From: Anammoximicrobium sp032229885
GTDB lineage: Bacteria > Planctomycetota > Planctomycetia > Pirellulales > Pirellulaceae
Reading direction: 5' to 3'
DNA length: 51,208 bases
NCBI GenBank assembly: GCA_032229885.1
Contig: JAVYAJ010000336.1
Coordinates: forward strand, 1 to 51,208
Shown here piece by piece: positions 16,788-26,269 of the stretch. Made by a program: the position numbers and the translations under genes. Each line of letters opens with the position of its first letter. The stretch's first letter is position 1. The notes under the pieces were generated by a model that did not search any database, was not told the origin of the DNA, and saw nothing but the letters and a program-made list of their open reading frames with translations.

Positions 16788-19700
16788 TCAGAGTCGATCC
16801 GCGAGATCGGTCAACAGGCTTTCGTCGCCGAAAATCAGGTCGTCCCACTCGTCAAACACCTCGGCCCTCGCCACCGTCGCCGATGCGGTCCGGTCATCGG
16901 TCGTCGAAGGTGGCGCGACCGGATGCCGATCCGATGCGGTCGGAAGCGCCACCCAAGCGTCGTCGGCTTTGACGGCCATCGCCGCCTCGCTGTGTCGGAT
17001 GACAGGCGGAGCGGGCAGACGCTGCCCAGCCGCTTGATCGTCCGCCCGACCGTCGAGCGGCTGCGCGGGTCGATGGCTGCTGACAGCCGACAATTCGCGG
17101 GAGCCGTCTCGAGCACTGTCGGCGAGCGGCCTGCGGGTGGGCGTGCCGCGTGTTTGCGCGTCTGGTTGCCGTGCTGCCCTGTCCGCCAGGAAACGATCTT
17201 CACGTGCCGTGCCTGCCGGCGGGGAGTACGCCGCGCTCGAGCCGGCTAGTTCCTGCGGCGAGCTGCGTTCGGCGGCCGAAACGGATTCGGCTTCACCGAT
17301 CGTCGGACCGATGTCTGTGTCGCCCGGATTTGACTCTGCCTCGGCCTCGGACGACACGGAAGCACTCGGTGGATCGCTTGGCGACTCGACCGGCGTTGCG
17401 TTCGGCGCGTCGCCAGCGATATCGTTCGACGTTTCGTCCGGCGCAGCGACCGACGTTTCGTCCGACGTAGCGGCTGTTGTCTCGCTCGGCGTGTCGCGCG
17501 GTACCTCGCTCGGCTCTGCTTCACGGGGCGCCTGGATCTCGATGTGAGTGATGGCCAGATTGCCCTCGAGTTCCCAGTCGCCCGCGAGCCGCGTGAATCG
17601 TTCATCAGGCTTGAGTTCCGCGTCCGCGGCGCCCTTGGCCCGGATTGCGACTTGAACCGTGCGGGCCTCCTGGGAATCGCTCGAAAAAACGACCAGCCGC
17701 AACGCGCTGGCATAGGCCTCGATGTTGGCGCGGGCTACGCCGCCGTCGAGGCCCCGGAGGACGAGGCGATTCGTGCCGTTGCCCGCCACCTCGATGCCCC
17801 GAGGAAGGGCATCCTCGTCCACCTCGAGTCGGTCACTCGAGTCGTCGGCTCCGACGATTTCCAACGACAGCCCTTCGAGGAACCGCGACCGATGGTTGGC
17901 AAATCGCGCGTCAGTGTCCGCGACGGGGATCGGTTGACCGGAAAATTCGGTTGCGTAGTCGACGCCCTTAGCCCCGGAACTGTTGTCGAGATCGAGATCC
18001 AGAAACGGTGCCCGCGCGCGATTCCACTCGACGTTCAGCGGTCCAAAGTCGCCGAAACCCAACTCGCGCGCCGGAGTCCCATACAGCGCCCACTCGCAGG
18101 TGGCTAGTGTGCCTTCTGCGCCGTTCGGACAGCGGGCATTGATGTCCGCCGTCGGGTCGAACAGCGGGTCGCCGAACGGGATGCTCAGTTGCCCGGTGTC
18201 CGCCTGCAGGCTCAGCAAGTTGTCCAGTAGATCATGGTCGCCCGAGTCGACTGCGCCATTCGAAGCGATGTCGCTGTCATAGGTCGAGCCGCCCACCAGA
18301 TCGACTCGGATCGTCGTCCCTCGATCCGTGCTGATGCTCAGGTGGTCGTCGCGGCTGAACGTGTGCGCCGGACGGATGTCGGCGCCCGCGCCGAACCAAT
18401 CCGGATACTGTTCCAGGACGGCATCTCCCTGGCGGATCGCCGGATCGTAAAACACGAAGAACTGAGCCGAATCGCCGGCGGGAATCACCAGCCCCGGCTC
18501 GACCGGCGCCAGCGCGTCGTCGCGCTGTTTGTGGAATATCTGGACGAATTGGTCAGCCGCCGGAATCTTCGTCGTATCGATGTTTCGGCGGATCTCGGTC
18601 AGTGTCAGGTCCGTATCGGCGGGATTAGCGATCGTGAACGATTGCCACGGCGCCAGCGCCGCCAGCAGATCGTTCCGCGGTTGCGAGGCCGTCGGCAACT
18701 GCAAGACCTGCCCGGCATAGTTGTCGGCCGGACGGACGAACGGCGAATAGAAGAACACCCCGAAGTTCGGTTCGCTCGGCGCGGCCGCGGGTCCAGGAGA
18801 ACCGATCACCGGCTCGCCAGCGCGGACCTCGACCACGTGTCCATCAGGTCCTGGGAATAGGGACACCAGCATCGCGCCGTCGGACAGGCTCGGTGCGCTT
18901 GGGTCGAGGCGAACGTGGTGCGTGCCTGGGTCCACGTCGAGGACAAATCGGCCGTTGGCCTGCGTGACGGCGAACGGCTCGGGCGGCGCCTCTGGGTCAG
19001 CGGGGTCGAATGCATCCCAAACGCCGTTGTCGTTGCGATCCACAAAGACGAACCAACCGGGCAGCGCTCGTTCGGACGGATCCCAAACCCCGTCTTGGTT
19101 CAGGTCGCCCCACAGATATCCTTCGATCCATTGCGGCAACGTCGGGTCCGTCGGCTCGGGCTCGAAACCGCCGTCGGTGCGATATACGGTGATCGGCGTA
19201 ATGAACTGAACGGTTTGATGCAGGGCTGCATCCTCGGATGGGGAAAGCACGGGAACGCTGGTCGTCTTGGAATTATTGGCCGTGTCGGGATCCGCTGTCT
19301 CGCTGTCGATCGTCGCCGTGTTCACGATGATCGTGCCGTCCGGCGCCGTCGCCAGCGTCGCGACCACGATCTCGAATCGAGCGGTCTCCCCGGCGGCCAA
19401 CGCGGGGTTCGAAAACGCCACGACGCCCGCGTCGCCGACGGGCGGTGCATCGATCTCCCACCCCGAACCGTCCAAGATCGCGGCCGACACGAACCGCACG
19501 TCCGCGGGCAGCGCGTCGGTCACGCGCGCCAATTGTGCATCGCTCGGACCATGGTTGACCACCTCGATCGTGTACGTTAGTTGCTGGCCGGCGATTACCT
19601 CGGCGGTTGAACTGGTCTTGGCGATCACCTCCAGATCGGCCTCCGTGGCGACCGGCGTCTCGACGGTTTTCTCATTGTTCCTCGGGTTCGGATCTTCCGT

Positions 19701-22700
19701 CGCGCTATCCGTCTTTGCCGTGTTGCTAAGCACCGTGCCGTCGGGCGTCGCGGGCGACGTCAGCACCACGATCTGGAATTGGGCGGTCTGGCCGGCGGCA
19801 AACGTCGGGGTGGAGAACGTCACGGTGCCCGCTGCGCCCACGGGCGGCTCGTCCGTCTCCCACCCCGAACCGTCCAAGATCGCGTCCGATACGAACCGCA
19901 CGTCCGCGGGCAACGCGTCCGTCACGCGCGCCAATTGCGCATCGCTGGGACCATTGTTGACCACCTTGATCGTGTACGTCAAGTTTTGGCCGGCGACTGC
20001 CTCGGCGGTCGAACTGGTCTTGGCGATCACCTCCAGATCGGCCTCCGTGGCGACCCGCGTCTCGACGGTTTTCTCATTGTTGCTCGGGTTCCGATCTTCC
20101 GTCGCACTGTCCGCCGTTGCCGTATTGCTGATCACTGCGCCGTCGGGCGTCGCGGGCGATGTCAGCACCACGATCTGGAACGTGGCCGTGTCGGCGTGTC
20201 CGACCAGCGGCTGGGAAAATGACACGCGGCCAGGCTGGTCTTCGGACGGTTCGACGACCGCCCAGCCCGAGCCTTCGATGACCCGCGCGGAGACGAAACT
20301 TACCTGTTCCGGCAAGTCGTCGATCACGTTCACCAACTCGGCCGGGCCGGGTCCATGGTTCACAAACTCGATGGTATAGGTCAGCGTCTGGCCGGCGATC
20401 ACCGGGTCCGGCGCCGCGGTCTTGGCCCGGATTTCGAGGTCGGGCGCGAGACCGTTGCCGAAGTTAGGCAAATCGCTCACCTGCCAGCGGCCGACCAGCG
20501 GCTGGCCAGCGACCAGTTTGAGCGCATGCGTGCGGTCCGGTCCGGTCGGAGAACTTTGAACCCAGCCCGGCTGGGGCAGCTCGCGCATTACGTACTCGCC
20601 CGGCGTCACATTGACGAACCAGAACGCGCCGTGCCGCTCGCCATCGAAAGCCGTCTGGACACTGTCCACCAGCAGATCGTCCGGTCCCAGCCGACCGTCG
20701 CCGTCGACGTCGCGATACAGCTCGATGGTCCAGCCGTCCAGGCCTTCGGTCTCGTCGGCGCCCCACACGCCGTCACGGTTTTCGTCGTGCCATTTGTAGC
20801 CGGAGATGTCCGGCTGGAAGTTGCCAAAGTTCGGCGTTTCCGCGTGTTGCCAACGGCCGGCGACCGGTTCGCCCGGCGTTATGTTGATCGTATGGGCAAA
20901 GTCCGGCGCGGCCGGGTACGACTGTTTCCAGCCTTCGGGCATGACCTCGCGGATGGCATACTCGCCGGCGGGCAGGCGATCGAACCGAAACGCGCCATCC
21001 CGCTGGCCGTCATGGCGCGTGATGAACGACGGGTCGCCCTCGATCGCGGGCGCCGTGCCCCAATATTGCAGGTTGTTGAACCGCGCCGCCCCGGAATCGA
21101 CGCTCGCCTTGATATAGGCAATCTGTTCGCCGGCCGTGCTGATCGTCAACGTCCGCCACGCAGCGTCGGTCAGCGTCAGCGTCTGTTCTCCGATCCGGTT
21201 CCCTTGGCCGTCGAACGCTTGCAGGACGGCGCGGGTCTGCCCGGCGGCGCCCGTCGCAGCCACCCCGATCGCCGCCGTGTGAACGCCGAGGGCGAACGTC
21301 GCTCGCAGCATCGGCCCGTCCGGCCACACCGCTTCCGTGGGCTCGACGCCTCGAGCCAACACGGCGCGCGTCGGATCGTCGGGATCCGGCATTGCCCAGA
21401 TCGGCTGGCCGCTCGCCGAGACCTCCAGCACGGCGCGCCCGTCGGCGGCCGTCACTTGCTGTCCCCGGGCAAACGCGTTGGCGTCGATTCGGGCTGCGAA
21501 CGCCTGTTCGCTGGTGGCCGGATCGAAGCGGCCGTTGCCATCGAGGTCCGCATAGATAGTCCAACCGTTCAGCCCGGGCTCGCCGGCCGTCCATTGTCCG
21601 TCGGCGTTCAGATCGAGCCATTTGTAGCCACAGGCGGCGCTGGGGATGGCGGCGACCAACACGTCGTCCACGTACCAGCCCTCGGGGTCGACCACCGGCG
21701 TGTCGCCCGTGTCGAACCAGAACTGGATGACCACTTGGCGCCCACCGAAACGCGACAGATCGGCCGTGGCCGTCAACCATCGATTGCCCGTCTGCGGCAA
21801 CGTGCCTGCCGCGCGGCTCAGCAGGGTCTCGACCCGCGTCTGTCCCGCATCGTCGAGGTACTGGACGCGCACCTCGGCGAAATCCACATCGAGCGATTCG
21901 CGGACTCCCAACAGATAGCTGAAGCTGAGAACCGTGGTGGCGCAATACGGGATGTCGATGGGCGGCGAGTTCAGTGCGCCTTGATGACCTGTCGGCGTCA
22001 GGTACGTGCCGCCGCCGGTCGACGTCTCGAACAGTCCGTAGTACCAGTTTCGGTTGGGCGTGTGGTTGATCAGTTGATCGTTACGGCGGCCGACTGAATA
22101 GTGCCACAGGCCCGGGATGACGTCGCCCGTGTTATCGGCCCAATAACCTCCGTCGTTCTGCTCGAAATCCTCGTGATGTTCGATCTGTACGGTCGGGAGT
22201 TGGGGGTCCGGATAGAACGCCACGTCGCCGGGCACGCCGTGGATTGGAGAACCGCTGTCCAGGCGACGGACGAAGGCGCCGCTCTCGGGGTCGATCTCGA
22301 AGACGCCGCCGGCGACCGCGGGCGCCGCGCCCCGGACGGCGCCGGCCAACGTGACCTGTGACGGATCGGTCGCGCCGCTGCGCGTCAGAACGTCCAAACC
22401 CACGACGCGTTCCGTCAGGTCGCGGATGAGCGGTTGGGCGAGCGGGTCGCCCAGTGTGTCGATGTACAGCCGCGAGCTGCCCGAGACGGCGTCGACGCCG
22501 GTTACGTACAGCGCTGCATCGCGCCCGATTGCCAAGCCTTCGACCGCGACGAGCTGATTTAGCCACGTCGGGCTTTGCGGCGCGACGATGGCTTGGCCCG
22601 TGCTCGGATCGATCAGATACAACTGCGTCTGACCGGCCGGGGCGCCGACGGGCGCGCCGACGCCGAACAATTGAAACGCGGGACCCGGCCCCGCGGCCAG

Positions 22701-23156
22701 GTCGAAGACGTTCAGCGACGTCTGGCCCGCGCGAATCGCGACGGCGCCCGAAAGCGGCTCGCCAGACACGGGGGCGATCTCGACAAGGCGACTGGCCGCA
22801 TTGCCGCCGGCCGAACCGGTTGTGGCAAACAGACGTCCGCTCGGGCTAAACGCCAGACCACTGATCCCTTCGCCGACCAAGAATCTGGCAGTCGATGTCG
22901 TCCCATCGGCCGCAGGAGCAAACGTCGAGCGCCAGGGAACGGTATCTCCCGAGTCGGCGTCGATCAACATCAACAAACCCGAGTTCGTCGAGCTCGTCTG
23001 CGCGTCCGCGATTCCCGCGTACAGCAACCGGCCAACCTCGGCCGGGGCTGCGAGCAAATGGCGCGTCTCGAGCGACTCGAGAAACAGGCGGCGAAAGCGA
23101 TGCCGCGACGAGCGGCGCAGACGATGGCGAACGACTTGTCGGCAAGACATGCTCAT
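16788..23156 (-). CDS. Giant LEPR-XLL surface protein with SdrD-B-like and DUF11 repeats
   Basis: Predicted cell-surface or secreted protein of 2,122 residues. The basic N terminus contains the planctomycete LEPR-XLL motif as FLESLETRHLLA (about residues 25-36). Residues about 40-330 resemble a beta-propeller-like surface domain. SdrD-B-like domains start near residues 510 (GYKWLDLNADGQWTAGE), 785 (GYKWHDENRDGVWGADE) and 1350 (GYLWGDLNQDGVWDPSE). Three DUF11 domains lie between about 905 and 1300, with APDLEIRAKT and two copies of EADLEVIAKTSSTAE; the last two units are 402 bp apart and nearly identical in places. A dockerin-like stretch (IASNGAVDSGDHDLLDNLL) is near 1635. Residues about 1880-2100 are low-complexity, acidic, Ser/Thr/Pro-rich. 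No membrane anchor is evident at the C terminus. Likely adhesive or structural. It is divergent from another LEPR-XLL gene. Confidence 0.85.
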   Translation of the reverse strand: MSMSCRQVVRHRLRRSSRHRFRRLFLESLETRHLLAAPAEVGRLLYAGIADAQTSSTNSGLLMLIDADSGDTVPWRSTFAPAADGTTSTARFLVGEGISGLAFSPSGRLFATTGSAGGNAASRLVEIAPVSGEPLSGAVAIRAGQTSLNVFDLAAGPGPAFQLFGVGAPVGAPAGQTQLYLIDPSTGQAIVAPQSPTWLNQLVAVEGLAIGRDAALYVTGVDAVSGSSRLYIDTLGDPLAQPLIRDLTERVVGLDVLTRSGATDPSQVTLAGAVRGAAPAVAGGVFEIDPESGAFVRRLDSGSPIHGVPGDVAFYPDPQLPTVQIEHHEDFEQNDGGYWADNTGDVIPGLWHYSVGRRNDQLINHTPNRNWYYGLFETSTGGGTYLTPTGHQGALNSPPIDIPYCATTVLSFSYLLGVRESLDVDFAEVRVQYLDDAGQTRVETLLSRAAGTLPQTGNRWLTATADLSRFGGRQVVIQFWFDTGDTPVVDPEGWYVDDVLVAAIPSAACGYKWLDLNADGQWTAGEPGLNGWTIYADLDGNGRFDPATSEQAFAARIDANAFARGQQVTAADGRAVLEVSASGQPIWAMPDPDDPTRAVLARGVEPTEAVWPDGPMLRATFALGVHTAAIGVAATGAAGQTRAVLQAFDGQGNRIGEQTLTLTDAAWRTLTISTAGEQIAYIKASVDSGAARFNNLQYWGTAPAIEGDPSFITRHDGQRDGAFRFDRLPAGEYAIREVMPEGWKQSYPAAPDFAHTINITPGEPVAGRWQHAETPNFGNFQPDISGYKWHDENRDGVWGADETEGLDGWTIELYRDVDGDGRLGPDDLLVDSVQTAFDGERHGAFWFVNVTPGEYVMRELPQPGWVQSSPTGPDRTHALKLVAGQPLVGRWQVSDLPNFGNGLAPDLEIRAKTAAPDPVIAGQTLTYTIEFVNHGPGPAELVNVIDDLPEQVSFVSARVIEGSGWAVVEPSEDQPGRVSFSQPLVGHADTATFQIVVLTSPATPDGAVISNTATADSATEDRNPSNNEKTVETRVATEADLEVIAKTSSTAEAVAGQNLTYTIKVVNNGPSDAQLARVTDALPADVRFVSDAILDGSGWETDEPPVGAAGTVTFSTPTFAAGQTAQFQIVVLTSPATPDGTVLSNTAKTDSATEDPNPRNNEKTVETPVATEADLEVIAKTSSTAEVIAGQQLTYTIEVVNHGPSDAQLARVTDALPADVRFVSAAILDGSGWEIDAPPVGDAGVVAFSNPALAAGETARFEIVVATLATAPDGTIIVNTATIDSETADPDTANNSKTTSVPVLSPSEDAALHQTVQFITPITVYRTDGGFEPEPTDPTLPQWIEGYLWGDLNQDGVWDPSERALPGWFVFVDRNDNGVWDAFDPADPEAPPEPFAVTQANGRFVLDVDPGTHHVRLDPSAPSLSDGAMLVSLFPGPDGHVVEVRAGEPVIGSPGPAAAPSEPNFGVFFYSPFVRPADNYAGQVLQLPTASQPRNDLLAALAPWQSFTIANPADTDLTLTEIRRNIDTTKIPAADQFVQIFHKQRDDALAPVEPGLVIPAGDSAQFFVFYDPAIRQGDAVLEQYPDWFGAGADIRPAHTFSRDDHLSISTDRGTTIRVDLVGGSTYDSDIASNGAVDSGDHDLLDNLLSLQADTGQLSIPFGDPLFDPTADINARCPNGAEGTLATCEWALYGTPARELGFGDFGPLNVEWNRARAPFLDLDLDNSSGAKGVDYATEFSGQPIPVADTDARFANHRSRFLEGLSLEIVGADDSSDRLEVDEDALPRGIEVAGNGTNRLVLRGLDGGVARANIEAYASALRLVVFSSDSQEARTVQVAIRAKGAADAELKPDERFTRLAGDWELEGNLAITHIEIQAPREAEPSEVPRDTPSETTAATSDETSVAAPDETSNDIAGDAPNATPVESPSDPPSASVSSEAEAESNPGDTDIGPTIGEAESVSAAERSSPQELAGSSAAYSPPAGTAREDRFLADRAARQPDAQTRGTPTRRPLADSARDGSRELSAVSSHRPAQPLDGRADDQAAGQRLPAPPVIRHSEAAMAVKADDAWVALPTASDRHPVAPPSTTDDRTASATVARAEVFDEWDDLIFGDESLLTDLADRL
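19621..20430 (-). repeat. Near-identical DUF11-coding repeats, 402-bp period
   Basis: Blocks such as the coding for EADLEVIAKTSSTAE and DAQLARVTDALPADVRFVS recur with a 402-bp (134-codon) offset inside the giant surface-protein gene. High nucleotide identity between neighbouring units suggests recent unequal exchange or gene conversion, so repeat number may vary between strains. Confidence 0.75.
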
Positions 23157-23760
23157 AGAGGATCCGCGGTTGACAGTCGCAACGCACCCTCGCGAATCCG
23201 TCCGGAGAGACGCATCATCGGATGACTAGCCCGCTCCCACGTGGACCGGGTTGCTGCTGGGTGGCGGTACAGATGCTGGTTCGACTGCAATTATATTGCC
23301 CCCCTAAGGTAATTCCATCGTCGCGCGTCCGAAAAGGGCACTTGGTATGCCAAGCCCTGACCTGCAGGTCTGTTTGTAGCGATTACATCAATAGATGCTG
23401 TTCGTGGCGACTGGCTAGAATGGCGCGAATGCGCCGCATACAGCGAATTCTCCGGCGCGCATTGGTAAGAAGTTATGGTTTTAGCGGTTGTGATGATGGA
23501 TCGTCGAATCAGGGGGTGAAAGAACCATGAAAACTAGTTCGCGAAAGATTGACGCGTTCATGGAGCCCAATTAAAACAAATCATGTTGTCGTTGCTTTCG
23601 CTTTTTTGAGAGTACACGTCGTTTCCCTTTTTGATCCCTTCGGCAGTCTCCGATCGCAGCGAGCGATCCGATGTGGCGGGTTCGCGCCGGATGGCGAGTT
23701 CGCCGGTGTGCCCTGTGCAAGACGCGGCTGTTCGTTTCCTTACCAATGAGGTTTTACGTT
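23157..23760. other. Divergent intergenic region between two LEPR-XLL genes
   Basis: About 600 bp, lower in GC than its flanks, holding the upstream sequences of both surface-protein genes. A 14-codon open frame with a start at 23527 follows an AGGGGG-like site, but nothing shows that it is translated. No clear promoter pair was identified. Confidence 0.5.
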
Positions 23761-25341
23761 ATGTTTTGGCCACTGCGACGAAACACACAAACCAATGTCA
23801 AGAAAAACCGCGCCCGCCGGGCCAGCCCGCGGCGTCTGCTGTTCGAGGGTCTGGAGAAACGCGAGGTGCTGGCGGCCGGCATCGTCGATATCCAGATCTT
23901 TCCCACGCTGGCGCCCGGCCAGTTGAGCCTGATCGGCGACCTGTCCAACAACGACGTCCGGATCAGCCAGACGGTGAACCCCGGCGAATATCGGGTCGAC
24001 GGCCAAAATGGAACCTTGTTGCAGGTCAACGGGGCCGGCGTCACGATGCCTACCGTGACTATCAACGGGATCACCGGCGACATCCTGGTCGCCCTGGGGA
24101 CGGGCAACGACACGTTTACGTTCGACAGCACGTACGCGGCGACCGGTCAGGCGTCCAACGTTCCGGGAAATCTGCTGATCCAGAATGACGACGGCAGCAA
24201 CCGGAACGACCTGAACAATGTGCTGGTCAATGGCGACTTGGCTGTCATCAAGAACGCGGGCACCAGCGGCTACAGCGAGCTGCACGTCGAGAACACCAAG
24301 GTCATCGGGTACACCACGGTCGACAACACCGGCGGCGGCACGGGCGGCGACACCTGGACGGTGATCAACAACAGTTGGCTTCAGGGCAACGGTGGAACCG
24401 GGCCCGCTTTCGTCCTGTCCAACGGCGATGGCAAAGACCTCATCGACGTTCAAGGGAACTCGCAGTTCGGGAACGGCCCCTTCCCCGTGACGTTGCCGGT
24501 CGTCGTGATCAGCAACGGCGACGGCGGCAGCCGCACGACGTTCACCGGCTCGGGCGCCGCCGCCGGGTTTGGGACCACGACGGTGTATGGCGGCTTGGTC
24601 ATCAGCAACGGCGCGAACTTGCCGGGGACGCTCGATACGGTGACGTTCAACGGCTCGAATGTCCTGGGACAGGTCGACATCCAGAACGGCGATGGCAATA
24701 CGTCGATCGCGGTCGCCAACAGCACGCTCGGCAGCCACCTGGTGGCGCCGCCGGGTGGGCCGGTGATCGGGGCGGCGGTGAGGATCCAGAACGACGCCGG
24801 TTACGACCAGTTTTCGATGACCCAGTCTTCGGCGCCTTGGGGGCTGTACATCAATAACGACGTCACCGGAAACAACGACGTGTGGGGCAGCGCGACCAAC
24901 ATCACGGGCAGCAAGATCGGAACCAGCCCGTTCGGACCTTGGATTCCCGGCTTCCTCAACACGGCGCTGGTTCTCTTGGGCGACCATGGCCGCGACGTGG
25001 TCAATGTCGGCAGCACCCAATTGGGCGGGCTGTTGCGACTGGACCTGTTCAATGGCAACAACGACGTAAATCTGACCAGCCAGACCTCGATGCCGGCGCT
25101 CAGCGTGGTCACCGGCAGCGGCAACGATTCGGTGTTGATCGACGACGCGGCCATCCTGGTCGGGATTTACGTGCGTCTGGGTTCCGGCTCGGACGAGTTC
25201 TTTGTCCGCAACGTGGATCCGGCCACCGAGTGGCCGAGCGCCCTGTTGGGGCTGATCGACATCGACGGCGGAACCGGCGTGGATACGACCAACATCAGTG
25301 CACTGGCGCTGGGCGCGCTGGGTTTCGAGGTGTTTGTGTAG
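23761..25341 (+). CDS. LEPR-XLL secreted beta-repeat protein
   Basis: Exported protein of 527 residues. The start at 23761 is supported by GAGG 9 nt upstream; an ATG at 23746 is an alternative. The basic N terminus carries RRLLFEGLEKREVLAA (residues about 22-37), a LEPR-XLL variant. The rest is Asn/Gly/Asp-rich with repeating short beta-strand units such as VVISNGDGGSRTTFTG, LVISNGANLPGTLDTVTF and VDIQNGDGNTSIAV, which fit a right-handed beta-helix or similar solenoid. No catalytic motif is visible. A two-hairpin terminator region follows at 25380-25448. It is divergent from the giant LEPR-XLL gene, so the two may share regulation. By inference an outer-surface structural protein. Confidence 0.8.
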   Translation: MFWPLRRNTQTNVKKNRARRASPRRLLFEGLEKREVLAAGIVDIQIFPTLAPGQLSLIGDLSNNDVRISQTVNPGEYRVDGQNGTLLQVNGAGVTMPTVTINGITGDILVALGTGNDTFTFDSTYAATGQASNVPGNLLIQNDDGSNRNDLNNVLVNGDLAVIKNAGTSGYSELHVENTKVIGYTTVDNTGGGTGGDTWTVINNSWLQGNGGTGPAFVLSNGDGKDLIDVQGNSQFGNGPFPVTLPVVVISNGDGGSRTTFTGSGAAAGFGTTTVYGGLVISNGANLPGTLDTVTFNGSNVLGQVDIQNGDGNTSIAVANSTLGSHLVAPPGGPVIGAAVRIQNDAGYDQFSMTQSSAPWGLYINNDVTGNNDVWGSATNITGSKIGTSPFGPWIPGFLNTALVLLGDHGRDVVNVGSTQLGGLLRLDLFNGNNDVNLTSQTSMPALSVVTGSGNDSVLIDDAAILVGIYVRLGSGSDEFFVRNVDPATEWPSALLGLIDIDGGTGVDTTNISALALGALGFEVFV

Positions 25342-25379
25342 TAAGCCCGCGAACCGCCCGGTTCGTTTTCCAACCTGCG

Positions 25380-25406
25380 CGCCCTGGTCTCGCGTAGACC
25401 AGGGCG
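25380..25406 (+). terminator. Perfect 11-bp hairpin downstream of LEPR-XLL gene
   Basis: CGCCCTGGTCT and AGACCAGGGCG pair around a CGCGT loop. No T-tract follows immediately, so it may stabilise the transcript end ahead of the canonical terminator at 25411-25448. Confidence 0.6.
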
Positions 25407-25410
25407 ACAT

Positions 25411-25448
25411 GGGGCCGTCGAAGCGATTGTCGCTGGCGGCCCTTTTTT
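25411..25448 (+). terminator. Rho-independent terminator
   Basis: GGGCCG and CGGCCC form the outer stem, AGCGA and TCGCT an inner stem around TTG, followed by seven T. It is 70 bp after the LEPR-XLL stop codon and fits that gene. Confidence 0.85.
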
Positions 25449-25570
25449 TCTTTTCTTGGAGGCCGCTGCCCCGCCGCTGACAACTCGTGTTTCGTCTTCC
25501 GCCCGCTACCGTCACGATTCGGCGGCGATATACTGACCCCTGACCTCCCGCCTCCCGACCACTGACTACT

Positions 25571-25633
25571 GACCCCAGACCCCAGACCCCAGACCCCAGA
25601 CCCCAGACCACTGACCACTGACCACTGACCACT
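25571..25633. repeat. Heptanucleotide tandem repeat (GACCCCA)5 (GACCACT)4
   Basis: Nine exact heptamers in two runs, 63 bp in total, in the spacer between the terminator and moaB. Shorter imperfect copies flank it (GACTACT, GACCCAC). Confidence 0.95.
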
Positions 25634-25725
25634 GACCCACCGACCTCCGACGCGAGGCCTCGACGCACGCACCCAACAGACGGCGGGGCGTGCGTCGGGC
25701 GTCCGCCCACGTACTTGTGAAGAAC

Positions 25726-26241
25726 ATGTCTGTACGCACCATACCCGCGGAACACAAAGCGTCGGCGCCGACCGTGATCCGCTGCGCCGTGATCACCGTC
25801 AGCGATACGCGGACCATCGAATCAGACACGGGCGGCCAAGCCGTTGTCGAACACCTGACGGCGGCCGGACATCGGGTTGTCGCACGACGGATCGTTCCGG
25901 ACGACCCGCCGCGGATGCAGGCTGTGCTACGCGCGCTGTGCGACGGCGGCGAGGTCGATGCTGTGTTGTTGACGGGCGGAACCGGGATCACGAGCCGCGA
26001 TCGAACCTACGAGACGATCACGGCACTGCTCACCAAACCGCTGCCCGGCTACGGCGAGCTATTGCGAATGCTGAGCTATCAACAGATCGGCGCCGCGGCG
26101 ATGCTGAGTCGCGCGGCGGGTGGCTTGGTGGATCGGACGATCGTGCTGAGCATGCCCGGCTCGCCGGCCGCCGTCCAGTTGACCATGGAACAGATCATTC
26201 TCCCCGAGCTGGGCCATCTGGTGCGCGAGGCCCGTCGGTAA
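25726..26241 (+). CDS. moaB: Molybdopterin adenylyltransferase / MoaB-Mog family
   Basis: Cytoplasmic protein of 171 residues in molybdenum-cofactor synthesis. This family binds molybdopterin and adenylates it, or remains inactive as MoaB in some bacteria. Family marks: RCAVITVSDTRTIESDTGG near the N terminus, then AVLLTGGTGITSRDRTYETI (the GGTG and D motif) and the C-terminal VLSMPGSPAAV with EQIILPELGHLV. The start at 25726 removes a short upstream extension with no conserved residues. No other cofactor gene is in the window. The next gene, an SDR dehydrogenase, follows after 28 bp and could be co-transcribed. Confidence 0.88.
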   Translation: MSVRTIPAEHKASAPTVIRCAVITVSDTRTIESDTGGQAVVEHLTAAGHRVVARRIVPDDPPRMQAVLRALCDGGEVDAVLLTGGTGITSRDRTYETITALLTKPLPGYGELLRMLSYQQIGAAAMLSRAAGGLVDRTIVLSMPGSPAAVQLTMEQIILPELGHLVREARR

Positions 26242-26269
26242 TCCGAAACCCCTGGCAGGCGGTTGCACG

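Noticed and set aside
23527..23571. 14-codon ORF with an AGGGGG-like RBS in the LEPR-XLL spacer
   Set aside because: Too short to support without expression data; the similarity to a leader peptide is not shown.
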